Of a stretch of DNA of 64,000 bases, positions 1 to 9,082 are shown piece after piece. Location of the stretch: positions 29,895 to 93,894 of the forward strand of contig CAMYKK010000022.1 in assembly GCA_947258975.1 (NCBI GenBank). The letters are read 5' to 3'. The stretch comes from an uncultured Gammaproteobacteria bacterium. Its GTDB lineage: Bacteria > Pseudomonadota > Gammaproteobacteria > Arenicellales > JAANXG01. The notes beneath the pieces were generated by a model. That model worked only from the letters and a program-made list of their open reading frames with translations, did no database searches and was not told where the DNA came from. The stretch's first letter is position 1, and every line of letters begins with the position of its first letter. A program made the translations under genes and the position numbers.

Positions 1-1
1 G

Positions 2-1495
2 CCCGCCGATAAGCACATCGCCGATTGCTCCGGCGGTATACGCCGGCAAGTGATGTTGGCACAGGCGCTGGTAAGCGACCCGGGGTTATTGTTGTTGGAC
101 GAGCCGACCAATCATATGGATATAGCTGCGATCAACTGGCTGGAAGGATATCTGGCGGCTTTTCAAGGCGCGTTGGTGTTCATCACCCATGACCGTACTC
201 TGCTCAGACACCTGGCGACACGCATTATTGAACTGGATCGGGGAAACCTGACATCGTTCCCCGGTGACTACGCCTATTACCAACGCAAGAAAGAAGTATT
301 AATTGAGATCGAAACCCGGGCGAACGAAAAATTCGACAAAAAAGTGGCAGCGCACGAAGCGTGGATACGTCAGGGAATCAAGGCGCGGCGCACACGTAAC
401 GAGGGCCGGGTCAAAACCCTGCAAGCAATGCGCCGGGAACGAAGCCAACGTCAAATGATGCCGGGGAGGGTCAGCTTGGACGTTGACGGCAGCGATGTGT
501 CAGGAAAGCGGGTGGCAGATCTTGAGCATGTCAATTTCCAGTATGGTGATCATTTGGTGATCCGTGATTTGTCGACACGCATCATGCGTGGGGATCGCGT
601 CGGAATCATTGGTCCCAACGGCTGCGGCAAGAGTACTTTGTTGAGACTGATTTTGGGGGAATTAAATTCCGATTCGGGCCGCATTATCATGGGCAGCCGT
701 CTGCAAATGGCTTACTTTGACCAACAGCGGATGCGGTTGGATGCTAACAAGACGGTCAGAGAGAACGTCAGTGAAGGGAATGATCACATTCTCGTACGTG
801 GCCGCTCACGCCATGTCATCAGCTATCTGAAAGACTTCTTGTTTCCGCCGGAGCGCGTTGATTCGCCGGTCAACAGCTTGTCCGGCGGCGAGCGAAACCG
901 CTTGCTGTTGGCAAAGATGTTTACGCAGCCGGCGAATATCATGATTCTCGATGAGCCAACCAACGATCTCGACGTCGACACATTGGAATTGCTCGAGGAG
1001 CTGTTAATCGAGTTCGATGGCACCGTGCTGTTGGTTAGCCACGATCGGACCTTTCTAGACAACGTGGTGACCAGCACCCTTGTGTTTGAAGGCGACGGCA
1101 CGGTGGAACAATATGTGGGTGGGTACGAGGACTGGTTGCGGCAGAAAAAGACATCGTTGGCCAAGGAACGACCCGCTGTTGGCGGGCTGCGGCAAGATGC
1201 CAAGCGGCGCCATAGCGAAGACAGGCATTCCGCCGGTGGGAAGAAATTGAGCTATAAGGAACAGCGGGAGTTGGATGGGATCCCTGCTTTTATTGAAGCG
1301 TTGGAGCAAGAACAACACCAGCTTACGGAAAAAGTCAGTCACGCCGAGTTCTATCAACAGGACCGGGATATTATCACCGCAACGCTGGGCCGCCTGCACC
1401 AGATTCGCGACGAGTTGAGCGAAGCCTACGAGCGCTGGGACTATCTGGACGCAAGGAGTCGAAGCGCGTCGGATTCAAGCACCAAAAAGCCGTAG
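2..1495 (+). CDS. ABC-F family ATPase (Uup-like), 5' truncated by window edge
   Basis: The reading frame is open from base 2, so the first half of the first ATPase domain lies outside the window. The visible part starts at a degenerate signature (CSGGIRRQ, bases 29-52), followed by Walker B LLLLDEPTNHMD and the switch His of FITHDR. The linker is basic and charged. A complete second ATPase domain follows, with Walker A GPNGCGKST, signature NSLSGGERNR and Walker B MILDEPTNDLD, then a C-terminal charged coiled-coil-like extension. Two cytosolic ATPase domains without membrane segments define ABC-F proteins, which act on ribosomes; the C-terminal coiled coil is typical of Uup. The exact subfamily is an inference. 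It converges with the next gene. Confidence 0.9.
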   Translation, partial: PADKHIADCSGGIRRQVMLAQALVSDPGLLLLDEPTNHMDIAAINWLEGYLAAFQGALVFITHDRTLLRHLATRIIELDRGNLTSFPGDYAYYQRKKEVLIEIETRANEKFDKKVAAHEAWIRQGIKARRTRNEGRVKTLQAMRRERSQRQMMPGRVSLDVDGSDVSGKRVADLEHVNFQYGDHLVIRDLSTRIMRGDRVGIIGPNGCGKSTLLRLILGELNSDSGRIIMGSRLQMAYFDQQRMRLDANKTVRENVSEGNDHILVRGRSRHVISYLKDFLFPPERVDSPVNSLSGGERNRLLLAKMFTQPANIMILDEPTNDLDVDTLELLEELLIEFDGTVLLVSHDRTFLDNVVTSTLVFEGDGTVEQYVGGYEDWLRQKKTSLAKERPAVGGLRQDAKRRHSEDRHSAGGKKLSYKEQRELDGIPAFIEALEQEQHQLTEKVSHAEFYQQDRDIITATLGRLHQIRDELSEAYERWDYLDARSRSASDSSTKKP

Positions 1496-1513
1496 CTCAT
1501 ACGTTGAGCACGA

Positions 1514-1888
1514 TTACTGAAGCTTCTTGATGTCTGCCTTCTCTAGCAGAACCGGATACGCGTATCCCGCCCCGAAATCGACGTCGGTGGCAACGCGCCC
1601 GGTCACGGCCACTTTGTCGCCGATCTGAGCGGTTTGTTCACTGGTGACAGTGATATCGTTACTGCCCACCGCGCCGGTGCCGTCCTGAACATGAAGAAAG
1701 TTTCTGTACATGATCCCGTTGTTTACCTTTACTACCTTACCCGTAATCTGGACCTGTTTGCCGCTCAATGCGCTCTTTTCCGCAAACAGGGCTTCTACGG
1801 TTTTGTTCACGGGTTCCTCAGCGAAACCCGTGGCGGCGATTGAGACCAGGGCAACTGTTGTAAAGAAGAAGGTGGCCGATTTCAGCAT
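1514..1888 (-). CDS. Periplasmic OB-fold (NrfJ-like) protein
   Basis: This 124-residue protein has a clear Sec signal peptide (hydrophobic stretch at residues 5-21, then GFAEEP). The rest reads as a single OB-fold: alternating strands around GKQVQITGKVVKVN, the turn NFLHVQDGTG, and the closing strand KVAVTGRV. Small exported OB-fold proteins of this type (NrfJ-like, 'tRNA_anti-like') occur near c-type cytochrome or metal-handling genes, but their function is poorly defined. It has no obvious partner here; rpoS lies upstream on the same strand across about 330 bp holding a tandem repeat. Confidence 0.7.
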   Translation of the reverse strand: MLKSATFFFTTVALVSIAATGFAEEPVNKTVEALFAEKSALSGKQVQITGKVVKVNNGIMYRNFLHVQDGTGAVGSNDITVTSEQTAQIGDKVAVTGRVATDVDFGAGYAYPVLLEKADIKKLQ

Positions 1889-2070
1889 GTCAAAATCCTC
1901 CAGAAATTGGCAGAGTAAGTTCCGTTGCCCGCATCAATATGCCTGCCCCTACTATCACGGTTTGACATCCTCATTCGCAACGAAAGACGACGAGTATGAG
2001 AGTTTAGACGGTCTTTTGTATTAATGCGATCTGAAAAATCACCGCGTTAGTAACTCGTGCTTGATCAGGC

Positions 2071-2183
2071 TGCGCGGAGTCGCAGTGCTTGTGCTGCGCG
2101 GAGTCGCAGTGCTTGTGCTGCGCGGAGTCGCAGTGCTTGTGCTGCGCGGAGTCGCAGTGCTTGTGCTGCGCGGAGTCGCAGTG
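2071..2183. repeat. 24-bp tandem repeat, about 4.7 copies, each with a small hairpin
   Basis: Units start at 2071, 2095, 2119, 2143 and 2167 (last one partial) and are identical over TGCGCGGAGTCGCAGTGC plus six more bases. Each copy with its preceding C contains the inverted repeat CTGCG-CGGAGT-CGCAG (5-bp stem, 6-nt loop). The array lies 34-146 bp downstream of the rpoS stop codon, so rpoS mRNA would carry five hairpins in its 3' region unless it terminates earlier. Open frames run through it because 24 is a multiple of 3, but none looks like a gene. Confidence 0.9.
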
Positions 2184-2216
2184 TGCGCCAGCCTTCCGGA
2201 TACTGGTGCAATATGT

Positions 2217-3179
2217 CTAGGAGAGATTCTCGAGCGTGTAGCCACGGATCTCGAGCATTTCACGAAGTTTCGCCAGCGACTCCACTTGAATCTGTCTGAC
2301 CCGCTCACGTGTGACGCCGACGTCCTTGCCAACCTGTTCCAGGGTGGATACGTTTCTTCCACCGAGTCCAAATCGGCGTTCTATTACTTCGCGCTGTTTC
2401 TCGTTCAGTGTTCCCAGCCACTCATTGATGTGTACCAGAACCTTTTTGTTCTGCAGTAGATCGGCGGGGTCGTTGATCGATTCATCGGGAATGATCTCGA
2501 CCAAGGTCCGGTCGGAATCGGAGTCCATAGGTGCGTCAATTGACGTGACGCTTTCTTCGAGTCCCAGCATGCGTTTGACGTCACCGACCGGCACGTCGAG
2601 TTTTGACGCAATTTCATCGGCGCTCGGTTCATGATCCAATTGTTGCGCCAGTCGCTTGGCCGCACGGTGATAGACATTCATTTCCTTGACGATGTGCACC
2701 GGCAGTCGAATGGTACGGGCTTGATTCATGATCGCCCGTTCTATGGTCTGCCGGATCCACCAAGTTGCATAGGTGGAAAAACGAAATCCCCGCTCGGGGT
2801 CAAATTTCTCGACTGCTCGGATCAAGCCGAGATTTCCCTCCTCAATGAGGTCCAATAGGGACAAGCCGTGGCTGATATAACGGCGTGCGATCTTCACCAC
2901 CAGACGCAGGTTACTTTCTATCATGCGGTCGCGTGCTGCCGGGTCTCCCTGCTGGCAAAGGCGTCCGTAATAAACTTCCTCATCGGCAGACAACAGGGGA
3001 GAATGGCCGATCTCCCGCAGATAGATTTGTGTGGCATTGGAACTGGAAGACTGTGAGTTGCGCAGTGTTTTCTTAGACCCGCGACCAGTGTCATCATCCG
3101 CAGCCCGCGACTTTACGTACGCACCCGCTGGATCGGGACGATCAACATCATCGCAACGCGCTTGTACACCCCTCGCCAT
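2217..3179 (-). CDS. rpoS: RNA polymerase sigma factor RpoS
   Basis: This 320-residue protein is a group 2 sigma-70 factor and the stationary-phase/general stress sigma factor. After a variable N-terminus (1-50) come region 1.2 (QIYLREIG, about 51-75), region 2 (about 83-165, with the core-binding [18 protein letters not shown] and the -10 recognition segment [17 protein letters not shown]), region 3 (170-230) and region 4 (264-311, with [11 protein letters not shown] as the helix-turn-helix). The length is close to other RpoS proteins. The usual neighbours nlpD, pcm, surE and mutS are absent here; upstream is a 321-bp gap and a sulfur transporter gene. Downstream lies the 24-bp hairpin array. 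Confidence 0.97.
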   Translation of the reverse strand: MARGVQARCDDVDRPDPAGAYVKSRAADDDTGRGSKKTLRNSQSSSSNATQIYLREIGHSPLLSADEEVYYGRLCQQGDPAARDRMIESNLRLVVKIARRYISHGLSLLDLIEEGNLGLIRAVEKFDPERGFRFSTYATWWIRQTIERAIMNQARTIRLPVHIVKEMNVYHRAAKRLAQQLDHEPSADEIASKLDVPVGDVKRMLGLEESVTSIDAPMDSDSDRTLVEIIPDESINDPADLLQNKKVLVHINEWLGTLNEKQREVIERRFGLGGRNVSTLEQVGKDVGVTRERVRQIQVESLAKLREMLEIRGYTLENLS

Positions 3180-3500
3180 GTTCTCACCCTCTCAAGTTGT
3201 TTCCCAAACAGCGACCGCGGACCGATATTTCATGGCGGCGCCGTCAGCCTTTTGTATTTAATAAAGCACATTGCGTGCCAATACCAGGACTTTGCCGCGC
3301 AACGAGCAAAAAACTGCTACAGAACAATTGCTTACTGCTGGCTAGGGTGAGGTCGGCTGGATTCCGATGGGCGGTATGTTTCAGACGTATGGACGGTAAT
3401 TGGCAACCCGACTAACAAATATTGTCGCCCCCGGGTGAAGTGGGGTAACACGCCCGGTGCGTGGATTCGGCGGGAAATCCGCGCGCGGCACATGGTTCGG
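3180..3500. other. Intergenic region upstream of rpoS
   Basis: This is about 320 bp between rpoS and the transporter gene, both transcribed leftward, so it must hold the rpoS promoter and leader. Short open frames on the + strand have no recognisable sequence or good ribosome-binding sites. I could not pick a promoter with confidence. Confidence 0.4.
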
Positions 3501-4541
3501 TTAGCCACTTTCGATGTGTTGCAGCCAGGCCAAGCCCAGCCGCATGCCCGCGATGATCGCGGTGGTGGCGATCATGGGCTCGAGTGAACACGTGGAGATG
3601 CCGCTCAGTCCGTTACCGATATTGCAGCCGCCGGCGAACACCGCGCCCACCCCCATCAACAGTCCGCCGGTTAGATGATGACCAATCCGGCTCACTTGTG
3701 GCGGTCGCCACCTGAGCGTGCGGTTCAACCACGCACTGCCGGCGGACCCCAGTAATACCCCGACGAGCAGCGGGATGCTGAAGTTGTTGATCGAGCTGCC
3801 TTTGCTCACGAGGTAGATGCCGGCGCGGGCCACGGGTCCCGCGAAAGACACTGAGGATGGACGATGAACGTGATAGTCGAACTCGTCGACGGACAGATAA
3901 CCAGTGATAAACCAACCAGCTACGATCAACCCGCCTACCATAAGGCCGGCGGCCGTCAGATCGTTGCCGAGTGCGCGGCGACCGAGTGCCAAAATTACCG
4001 CCAGGCTCACAACGGCGATCGCCACGGCAAACAGCCACGGCGATAACCCCAGGATGATGGCCACGGAGGCATCCCCCGAGGGGACCACCACACTGGTGGT
4101 CGCTGCCAGCCATTGACGCGCCGGGGCCATGACGCCGTAAAGGGATACCATCGCGCCCATGGCCAAGGCCATCAGCGTCAGCAGCGCGCCGCCGTTACCT
4201 TCGGCCGCACCAACCACCGTGCGCCCCGCACATCCGCCGGCGAGCATGGCACCGCAACCGAACATCAACCCACCTCCAATCGCTCCGACCCAGTCGATTT
4301 GTGCCGACCGATAGCCGGAATCTGCAACCGCGACCCAGCTGGCGGATTCCAGAGCCTGCGTGCCCAGCAACGCCACCGCCACCGCTGCGACGAACGCTCG
4401 CAACTGCCGGGTATCGCCTATCAGCACCAGATTGCTGACCGCCGCCACCAGGCAGAACCGGGAACGCTGCACAACAACTCCGAAGGCGAGGCCAACCATC
4501 AAGCCGCCCACGATCAGCCAGAGGTTGAACTCTTCGCTCAT
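3501..4541 (-). CDS. YeeE/YedE-family sulfur-compound importer (TsuA-like)
   Basis: The protein is polytopic with 346 residues and about nine to ten hydrophobic segments. It carries the family's paired Gly/Cys motifs: an N-terminal RSRFC (about residue 30), GCGAMLAGGCAGRTV (about 95-109) and GAVFAGGCNIGNGLSG near the C-terminus. In characterised YeeE/TsuA proteins these conserved cysteines relay thiosulfate through the membrane. The substrate here is probably thiosulfate or another reduced sulfur species, which is family knowledge rather than something the sequence proves. The next gene upstream on the same strand encodes a D-cysteine desulfhydrase relative, so the two may serve sulfur acquisition, although about 190 bp separates them. 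Confidence 0.85.
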   Translation of the reverse strand: MSEEFNLWLIVGGLMVGLAFGVVVQRSRFCLVAAVSNLVLIGDTRQLRAFVAAVAVALLGTQALESASWVAVADSGYRSAQIDWVGAIGGGLMFGCGAMLAGGCAGRTVVGAAEGNGGALLTLMALAMGAMVSLYGVMAPARQWLAATTSVVVPSGDASVAIILGLSPWLFAVAIAVVSLAVILALGRRALGNDLTAAGLMVGGLIVAGWFITGYLSVDEFDYHVHRPSSVSFAGPVARAGIYLVSKGSSINNFSIPLLVGVLLGSAGSAWLNRTLRWRPPQVSRIGHHLTGGLLMGVGAVFAGGCNIGNGLSGISTCSLEPMIATTAIIAGMRLGLAWLQHIESG

Positions 4542-4732
4542 ATACCGGTTAGGGGCAAGGTGCTACAGCCAAATTGACGCGCGGACCGCGCATGAATGAT
4601 CATCGCAAATGTGATAGCGGAATTGTTCATCGAAGCACTCGAAATGACGAAACACGAAAGCAAATCACCGGCGTTGGTTGGGGATCATATCAGCTCAGCA
4701 GGAATTGCGCTTCGCTCACCCCCTAGCTGAGG

Positions 4733-5857
4733 CTAGGTATTTCGTTCCCGCATGTCCGGATCTAACTTGGCTGCGAGTTGATTCAACTGGCTGATTAATG
4801 CCGGTTCATAGGCGAACAAGGCTGGTATCCCGCCGGTATGTACGAACAGAACGCCGTTTAAATGGTCGTACTTTCTGGATCGTATCATCGCCAACAGTCC
4901 GGCCATGGCTTTGCCCGTGTAGACGGGATCCAAAAGAATGCCCTCGGTCCGGCCCAGCAATCCGATTGCCTCGATGAGCTCTGGATTCAAGCGGCCATAG
5001 CCCGGGGCCAAGGTACGGTCGTAGGCGCGAATATCCGCCGCTGTGACCACAGGTCGGGATAGATTCAGCAGTCGTCCCAATGCTTGAACACAGCGACCAA
5101 CCCGTTCGACCTGTAATTCTGCACTGCGTCGCACGCACACGCCGGTAACCGGAATCTCGCTGTCTCGTGCGCGCAGGCCCAGTAATAATCCACTGTGTGA
5201 GAGCGCGCTCCCGGAGGCGATAACAATATGCTCTATGGGAAGCCGCTGCTGTTTCATTTGGGTCAATATTTCATCCGCCGCGTGCACATATCCCAATGCC
5301 CCCAGCGGCGGATGATCAGCGGAAAGATAAATAATATATGGCCGTTTTCCCTGGGCTCGCAGCTCCCTCGCGATTCCCTCGAGGCACCGGTCGGCACCCA
5401 TTTCATCTTCCCCCTCCGGATACGAATGGATCGATGCGCCAAGAATACGATCCAGCAATACATTTCCAGAGCGGCGGTAGATTTCGTCGACATCAGGGAC
5501 CCGTTCTTCGAGTTGTATATGACACGCCATGCCTAATTTGGCCGCGGCCGCGGCCGCCATGCGCACATAATTCGACTGCACTGCCCCGGTGATGAGCAAA
5601 GTATCGGCCTTCTGTTGCATTGCCTCGCCGAGATAATATTCCAGTTTTCGTGCCTTGTTACCACCCAGCGCAAGTCCGGTGCAGTCGTCTCGCTTCATAA
5701 ACAGCCTCGGGCCGCCCACTGCGTTATTGAGATTGACCAATTCATCGATGGGCGTTGGCAGGTGCGCCAGCCGGGCGCGCGGGAAAGGTGCCAGTAATTT
5801 CGAAACCGTGTTCAAATGTGTCCTTTGATTGACTGGAACGTTAACAGGCGCAGACAT
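4733..5857 (-). CDS. D-cysteine desulfhydrase / ACC deaminase-family PLP enzyme
   Basis: The 374-residue fold-type II PLP enzyme contains KRDDCTG followed by GGNKARKLEYY, with the Schiff-base lysine at about K68, and the substrate-loop motif TGAVQSNYVR. The family includes D-cysteine desulfhydrase (DcyD: D-cysteine to pyruvate, H2S and ammonia) and 1-aminocyclopropane-1-carboxylate deaminase. The wording around the lysine and the GAVQSN loop resemble DcyD more, so that is the preferred call. The N-terminus is about 17 residues longer than E. coli DcyD; a later start is possible, but no internal Met precedes the conserved FPRARLAHLPTPI. It is co-directional with the YeeE-like importer. Confidence 0.8.
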   Translation of the reverse strand: MSAPVNVPVNQRTHLNTVSKLLAPFPRARLAHLPTPIDELVNLNNAVGGPRLFMKRDDCTGLALGGNKARKLEYYLGEAMQQKADTLLITGAVQSNYVRMAAAAAAKLGMACHIQLEERVPDVDEIYRRSGNVLLDRILGASIHSYPEGEDEMGADRCLEGIARELRAQGKRPYIIYLSADHPPLGALGYVHAADEILTQMKQQRLPIEHIVIASGSALSHSGLLLGLRARDSEIPVTGVCVRRSAELQVERVGRCVQALGRLLNLSRPVVTAADIRAYDRTLAPGYGRLNPELIEAIGLLGRTEGILLDPVYTGKAMAGLLAMIRSRKYDHLNGVLFVHTGGIPALFAYEPALISQLNQLAAKLDPDMRERNT

Positions 5858-5998
5858 TGTCCAATTAGCTCCTCGCCGCTCACATCCATTCGGGTTAGAT
5901 TCGCTTGCTGCGCTGCGTCGGGATGATTATGAGTCATTCCAGAGAGAAATACACAGAGTGCGTGCCAACCCAATGCGCTCGATGGGCTTTAGCCCGCA

Positions 5999-6043
5999 TA
6001 TTGCACCAAGCATCCCGGATGATGGCGAAAAGATGATCGGGCA
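5999..6043 (+). repeat. Dispersed repeat copy (ATGATGGTGAAGGGATCGGG family), diverged
   Basis: The text TTGCACCAAGCATCCCGGAT followed by GATGGCGAAAAGATGATCGG matches, with changes, the copies at 46522-46560 and 56691-56730. It lies in a 291-bp intergenic stretch that contains no other supported feature. Confidence 0.5.
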
Positions 6044-6149
6044 GTTTGTTTGTGATTGCAAATTTGGCAAAGGCTTGGTATCGCGTTTTGTAACCGGAAT
6101 TGAGCCTACCCGTCGCTCGGCGCGCGATGCCGTATTGAGACCTACGAGG

Positions 6150-6566
6150 TCATTTCTTCGGTTTCTTGAGCAGGTCCTTGAGGCCGGTGAACGGACTGTG
6201 TGTAGCCGGCTTTGATTTAGATTGGGTCAACCCGAAACTTGCATTATCTCCGCGCACTTGCTGTGAATATTTCTGATGCTCCCAGTCGTGGCAGTAAAGG
6301 CAAAGGTTTTCCCAATTGCTGCCGTCAGCCGGATTGTTGTCGTGATCGTGGTCTTTGTGATGCACGGTGAGTTCATGCAGGTTTTTACGCGTGAATTCAC
6401 GTCCGCATCGCGCGCATACCCAGGGGTGGATGCGTAATGATCGCTCGCGATAACCGCGCATACGCTCGTGAGCGTTGCGCCGTGCGTGGGCGACGACGTC
6501 ATCCAACCTGCTGGCGTTGATCTTGCCACCGGGTGGACGGCGTTTCTTTGAATCGAAGGTGGGCAT
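6150..6566 (-). CDS. yajD: YajD-family HNH nuclease
   Basis: A 138-residue HNH endonuclease-fold protein. The zinc knuckle CARCGREF (about 52-59) is followed by the HNH core TVHHKDHDHDNNP (about 69-81), then DGSNWENLCLYCHDWEH, which carries the second CxxC pair and the final His. This arrangement is characteristic of the small YajD family of Gammaproteobacteria, whose biological role is not established. The C-terminus is basic (LKDLLKKPKK), fitting nucleic-acid binding. No operon partner is visible. Confidence 0.9.
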   Translation of the reverse strand: MPTFDSKKRRPPGGKINASRLDDVVAHARRNAHERMRGYRERSLRIHPWVCARCGREFTRKNLHELTVHHKDHDHDNNPADGSNWENLCLYCHDWEHQKYSQQVRGDNASFGLTQSKSKPATHSPFTGLKDLLKKPKK

Positions 6567-6848
6567 CCCGCGTTTGTCGGTGGAGTGCGAAACCTGAATG
6601 ATACGATCGTAGATCGACGCATTTCAAATTTTCAAGGTAGTGTCCGGTCTCGCGACAGGACACCGCGTTCGGAGTTTACGCTGCGGATCCCAGAGGGCGG
6701 CGATAGCTTGGACTGTATGCACGCCTCTTAATCAAGGGCGAAGGCGTTAGGTCCCCGGAGAAAATCGCGGCCGGAGTCGCCGGCGGTGATACCGGTTCTT
6801 GGGCCGAACCTTGTTATGCGGTTTGGCCGAAGCTTGGATCTGTTGGTC

Positions 6849-8417
6849 TCACTCCTCCCTCAGCAGCAATTGGGGCCGGAGTCTTTGGATTTGATCCCGA
6901 TCCATATTGGTGGGAGATCGCAATTCATGAGCAAGCAGATCCATAACGCGCCTGCCGATGTATTCATCCGCGGCATTTCCGTGACTCATCGCCAGTGCCT
7001 TGAGATACGCTCTGCCGATCAGGGAGCCTAACGGTGGCGGGTTGTAGAGCAGTTTCTTTATGACAAAGGGATTCAAGGTCAGCGGGTTGTAACCCTTGGT
7101 CAGATAACCGTCCTTGATCAGAAAGTTCTCAACGGGCGTGCCGGGTTGAATGCCTATGAAGAAAATAAACGGTAAGACATTATCGCGCCCGAACATCGCA
7201 TATAGCTCGTCAATTTTGTCGGTGGTCTCGAGGAGCGTTTCGCGGGTTTCACCCGGGGCATTGAGTGGTATGTACAGCTTGACTTTTTGATTGGTATGTC
7301 CGCCTTCCTTGAACATCTTGAAGGCGTCCATCTGTTGATTCAATTTATATCCCAAAGTGAGATTGTCAATGACATCCTGTGACCCGGTAAACGACAAATC
7401 TATGCTGCACAAACCGGTTGCCAGCATTTTCCTCGCAACGGCAGGTGTCAGGTGATTCAACCGCAAATAGCCCGACCACTGTATATCCGTTTTTCGCGTC
7501 AGCAATTCATCCATAATCTTGTCGACGTGCTTTGTGCTTCTCAGTGTCGAGCAGAATTGAGCGTCGGTAAACCAGATTTTTTTGGCGCCGTAGTGCTTAT
7601 TGAGTATTTCTACTTCCTTGGCGATTTCCGCAGGGTCACGGTAGCGCTGGCGATGTCCTTCTATTTTGTTGTACAAACAGAAATGACACTGGTAGGGGCA
7701 GCCGCGTTTGGTTTGTACACCGATATAGTCATCCAGGTAACTATGAAATTCCGGAAAAATCAATTCTATATACTCAAAGTCCACTGCTTTCATCTGCGGT
7801 AGATCGAATTGCTTTTGCCGACAGCCCTGGGTGATGCCGCCGTTGCGGTCCTTGTAATAGTAGTCCCCCACGGGTTCGGTGAATCCGTTGACTGCCGACA
7901 GCATGGCGTCTTCGCCTTCGCCCACCACTACCAGAGAATCATTCGGACATTTCTCGACAATGTGCTTGGCGAAGATGGACACAGCAGTACCGCCGACTAT
8001 TATCTTGGAGCCTGGAAGCAGCCGTCTGACCATACGCATGAAACGGAAATTGTTGATCCGCGCCGAGGCGTAGTCATGGATGATTGCGACCGCATCCTTG
8101 ATCGCTTTGGCGCGGGCAAGGACGCTTGGCGAATAGTCATAATTCATCACCACATCCAGGGCATCGTTTTCCGGATGCGGCCCAAAGGTCTGCATGTTGC
8201 GCCAGGAAAATGCCACGATATCCGGTTGCAACTGTTTGATGCGTTCTTTGAGGGTCTGCCTGCGCAGCGCTGGTGCGATCAATGACATATCCAGGATCTC
8301 TTGGTGCACGTCGGGGCGGTGCTTATGGATATAATCAGCGACGTAGACCACACCGCCGGGATAGATCTTCCAGCAGGGTAGGCGGACATAAAGAACGGAT
8401 TTCGGGTTCGTCGACAT
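6849..8417 (-). CDS. B12-binding-domain radical SAM protein, function unknown
   Basis: The 522-residue protein has an N-terminal Rossmann-like B12-binding region (residues 1-190; IIVGGTAVSI and VVGEGEDAM are typical strands and turns) and a radical SAM barrel with the cluster motif C240-PYQ-C244-HF-C247. GYLRLNHLTP and the strand-rich FIFFIGIQPGTPVE lie in the barrel. The strict DxHxxG cobalamin motif is not seen, so cobalamin binding is uncertain although the domain layout is that of the class. The family modifies diverse small molecules, peptides or lipids. No precursor peptide, methyltransferase or biosynthetic cluster is nearby, so the substrate cannot be inferred. It is a single-gene unit. 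Confidence 0.85.
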   Translation of the reverse strand: MSTNPKSVLYVRLPCWKIYPGGVVYVADYIHKHRPDVHQEILDMSLIAPALRRQTLKERIKQLQPDIVAFSWRNMQTFGPHPENDALDVVMNYDYSPSVLARAKAIKDAVAIIHDYASARINNFRFMRMVRRLLPGSKIIVGGTAVSIFAKHIVEKCPNDSLVVVGEGEDAMLSAVNGFTEPVGDYYYKDRNGGITQGCRQKQFDLPQMKAVDFEYIELIFPEFHSYLDDYIGVQTKRGCPYQCHFCLYNKIEGHRQRYRDPAEIAKEVEILNKHYGAKKIWFTDAQFCSTLRSTKHVDKIMDELLTRKTDIQWSGYLRLNHLTPAVARKMLATGLCSIDLSFTGSQDVIDNLTLGYKLNQQMDAFKMFKEGGHTNQKVKLYIPLNAPGETRETLLETTDKIDELYAMFGRDNVLPFIFFIGIQPGTPVENFLIKDGYLTKGYNPLTLNPFVIKKLLYNPPPLGSLIGRAYLKALAMSHGNAADEYIGRRVMDLLAHELRSPTNMDRDQIQRLRPQLLLREE

Positions 8418-9082
8418 TGGTTTATTGTAGCCGTCAAATGAGCGGTGATCTGGTTGGCGTAATGTTTGAGAATACAGTTAGCGCCGCCTCATGCCCCATT
8501 CCATTATAGTTGCTCAACGCAACACCAGAATTGACGACAGTCAAGAAATTCTCGGCGGATAAGTTGCCAAGCACACAAATCGTCGGGTGCACGAGGTGGC
8601 AGGTCCGCACTCGCATTAGACGGTCCTGCAGCCCGGTCGCAGTATTTCGGGAAAATTCCCCTGCCGGGGGTGCTGTTTAGCTCGATAACGACGACTGCGA
8701 GTAAATTCGGCGCGATCCGTCCGGTATTCTAACAAACATGAAGCACGAAGTTCATGTGGGTAAGGTGTCGAGGATTCCGGAGGATGGTGCGGAGATCGTG
8801 GAGCGGACGCCGTGCTGGAGTGCGATGCATAGCCGCGGTCATGGAACGGGTGAAGCGCACATTCAACAGTCCGTCACCGAATCGGCACCGGGATAGGCGC
8901 GACCTTGAGCGGGAAGTGTCACACATCATTGATGACTTTATGTGTTCTAAACAACACTGTTTCTTTTCTGCTACCTTGTAGCAACGTGCGGATTATCGCT
9001 AACATGATGGTTGTGTTGTCTTCAACGCTGCGTATGGGACACATATGAAATTATGCTCAATATTTGATGAGGAGGACAGAAT
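8418..9082. other. Intergenic region between divergent radical SAM and CMD genes
   Basis: About 665 bp that must contain both promoters. Apart from one weak small open frame (8738-8896, listed separately), I see nothing coding. A strong Shine-Dalgarno (GAGGAGG at 9069-9075) closes the region before the CMD gene. Confidence 0.4.
8738..8896 (+). CDS. Possible small ORF, 52 residues, doubtful
   Basis: An ATG-initiated frame encodes MKHEVHVGKVSRIPEDG and continues to a TAG at 8894. Composition is plausible for a small cytosolic protein, but there is no clear ribosome-binding site and no family is recognised. Another frame on the + strand and one on the - strand overlap it. It could be noncoding. 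Confidence 0.2.
   Translation: MKHEVHVGKVSRIPEDGAEIVERTPCWSAMHSRGHGTGEAHIQQSVTESAPG

Noticed and set aside
2071..2183. CRISPR array
   Set aside because: The units are directly adjacent without unique spacers, and no cas genes are present.
2039..2459. Open frames on both strands through the 24-bp repeats
   Set aside because: They exist because the repeat length is a multiple of three; one overlaps rpoS antisense. Their sequences are simple repeats without protein features.
6650..6680. TGTCC/GGACA and GGTTC/GAACC short inverted repeats as tRNA or terminator
   Set aside because: Stems are only five base pairs with no T-run, and no cloverleaf could be built.
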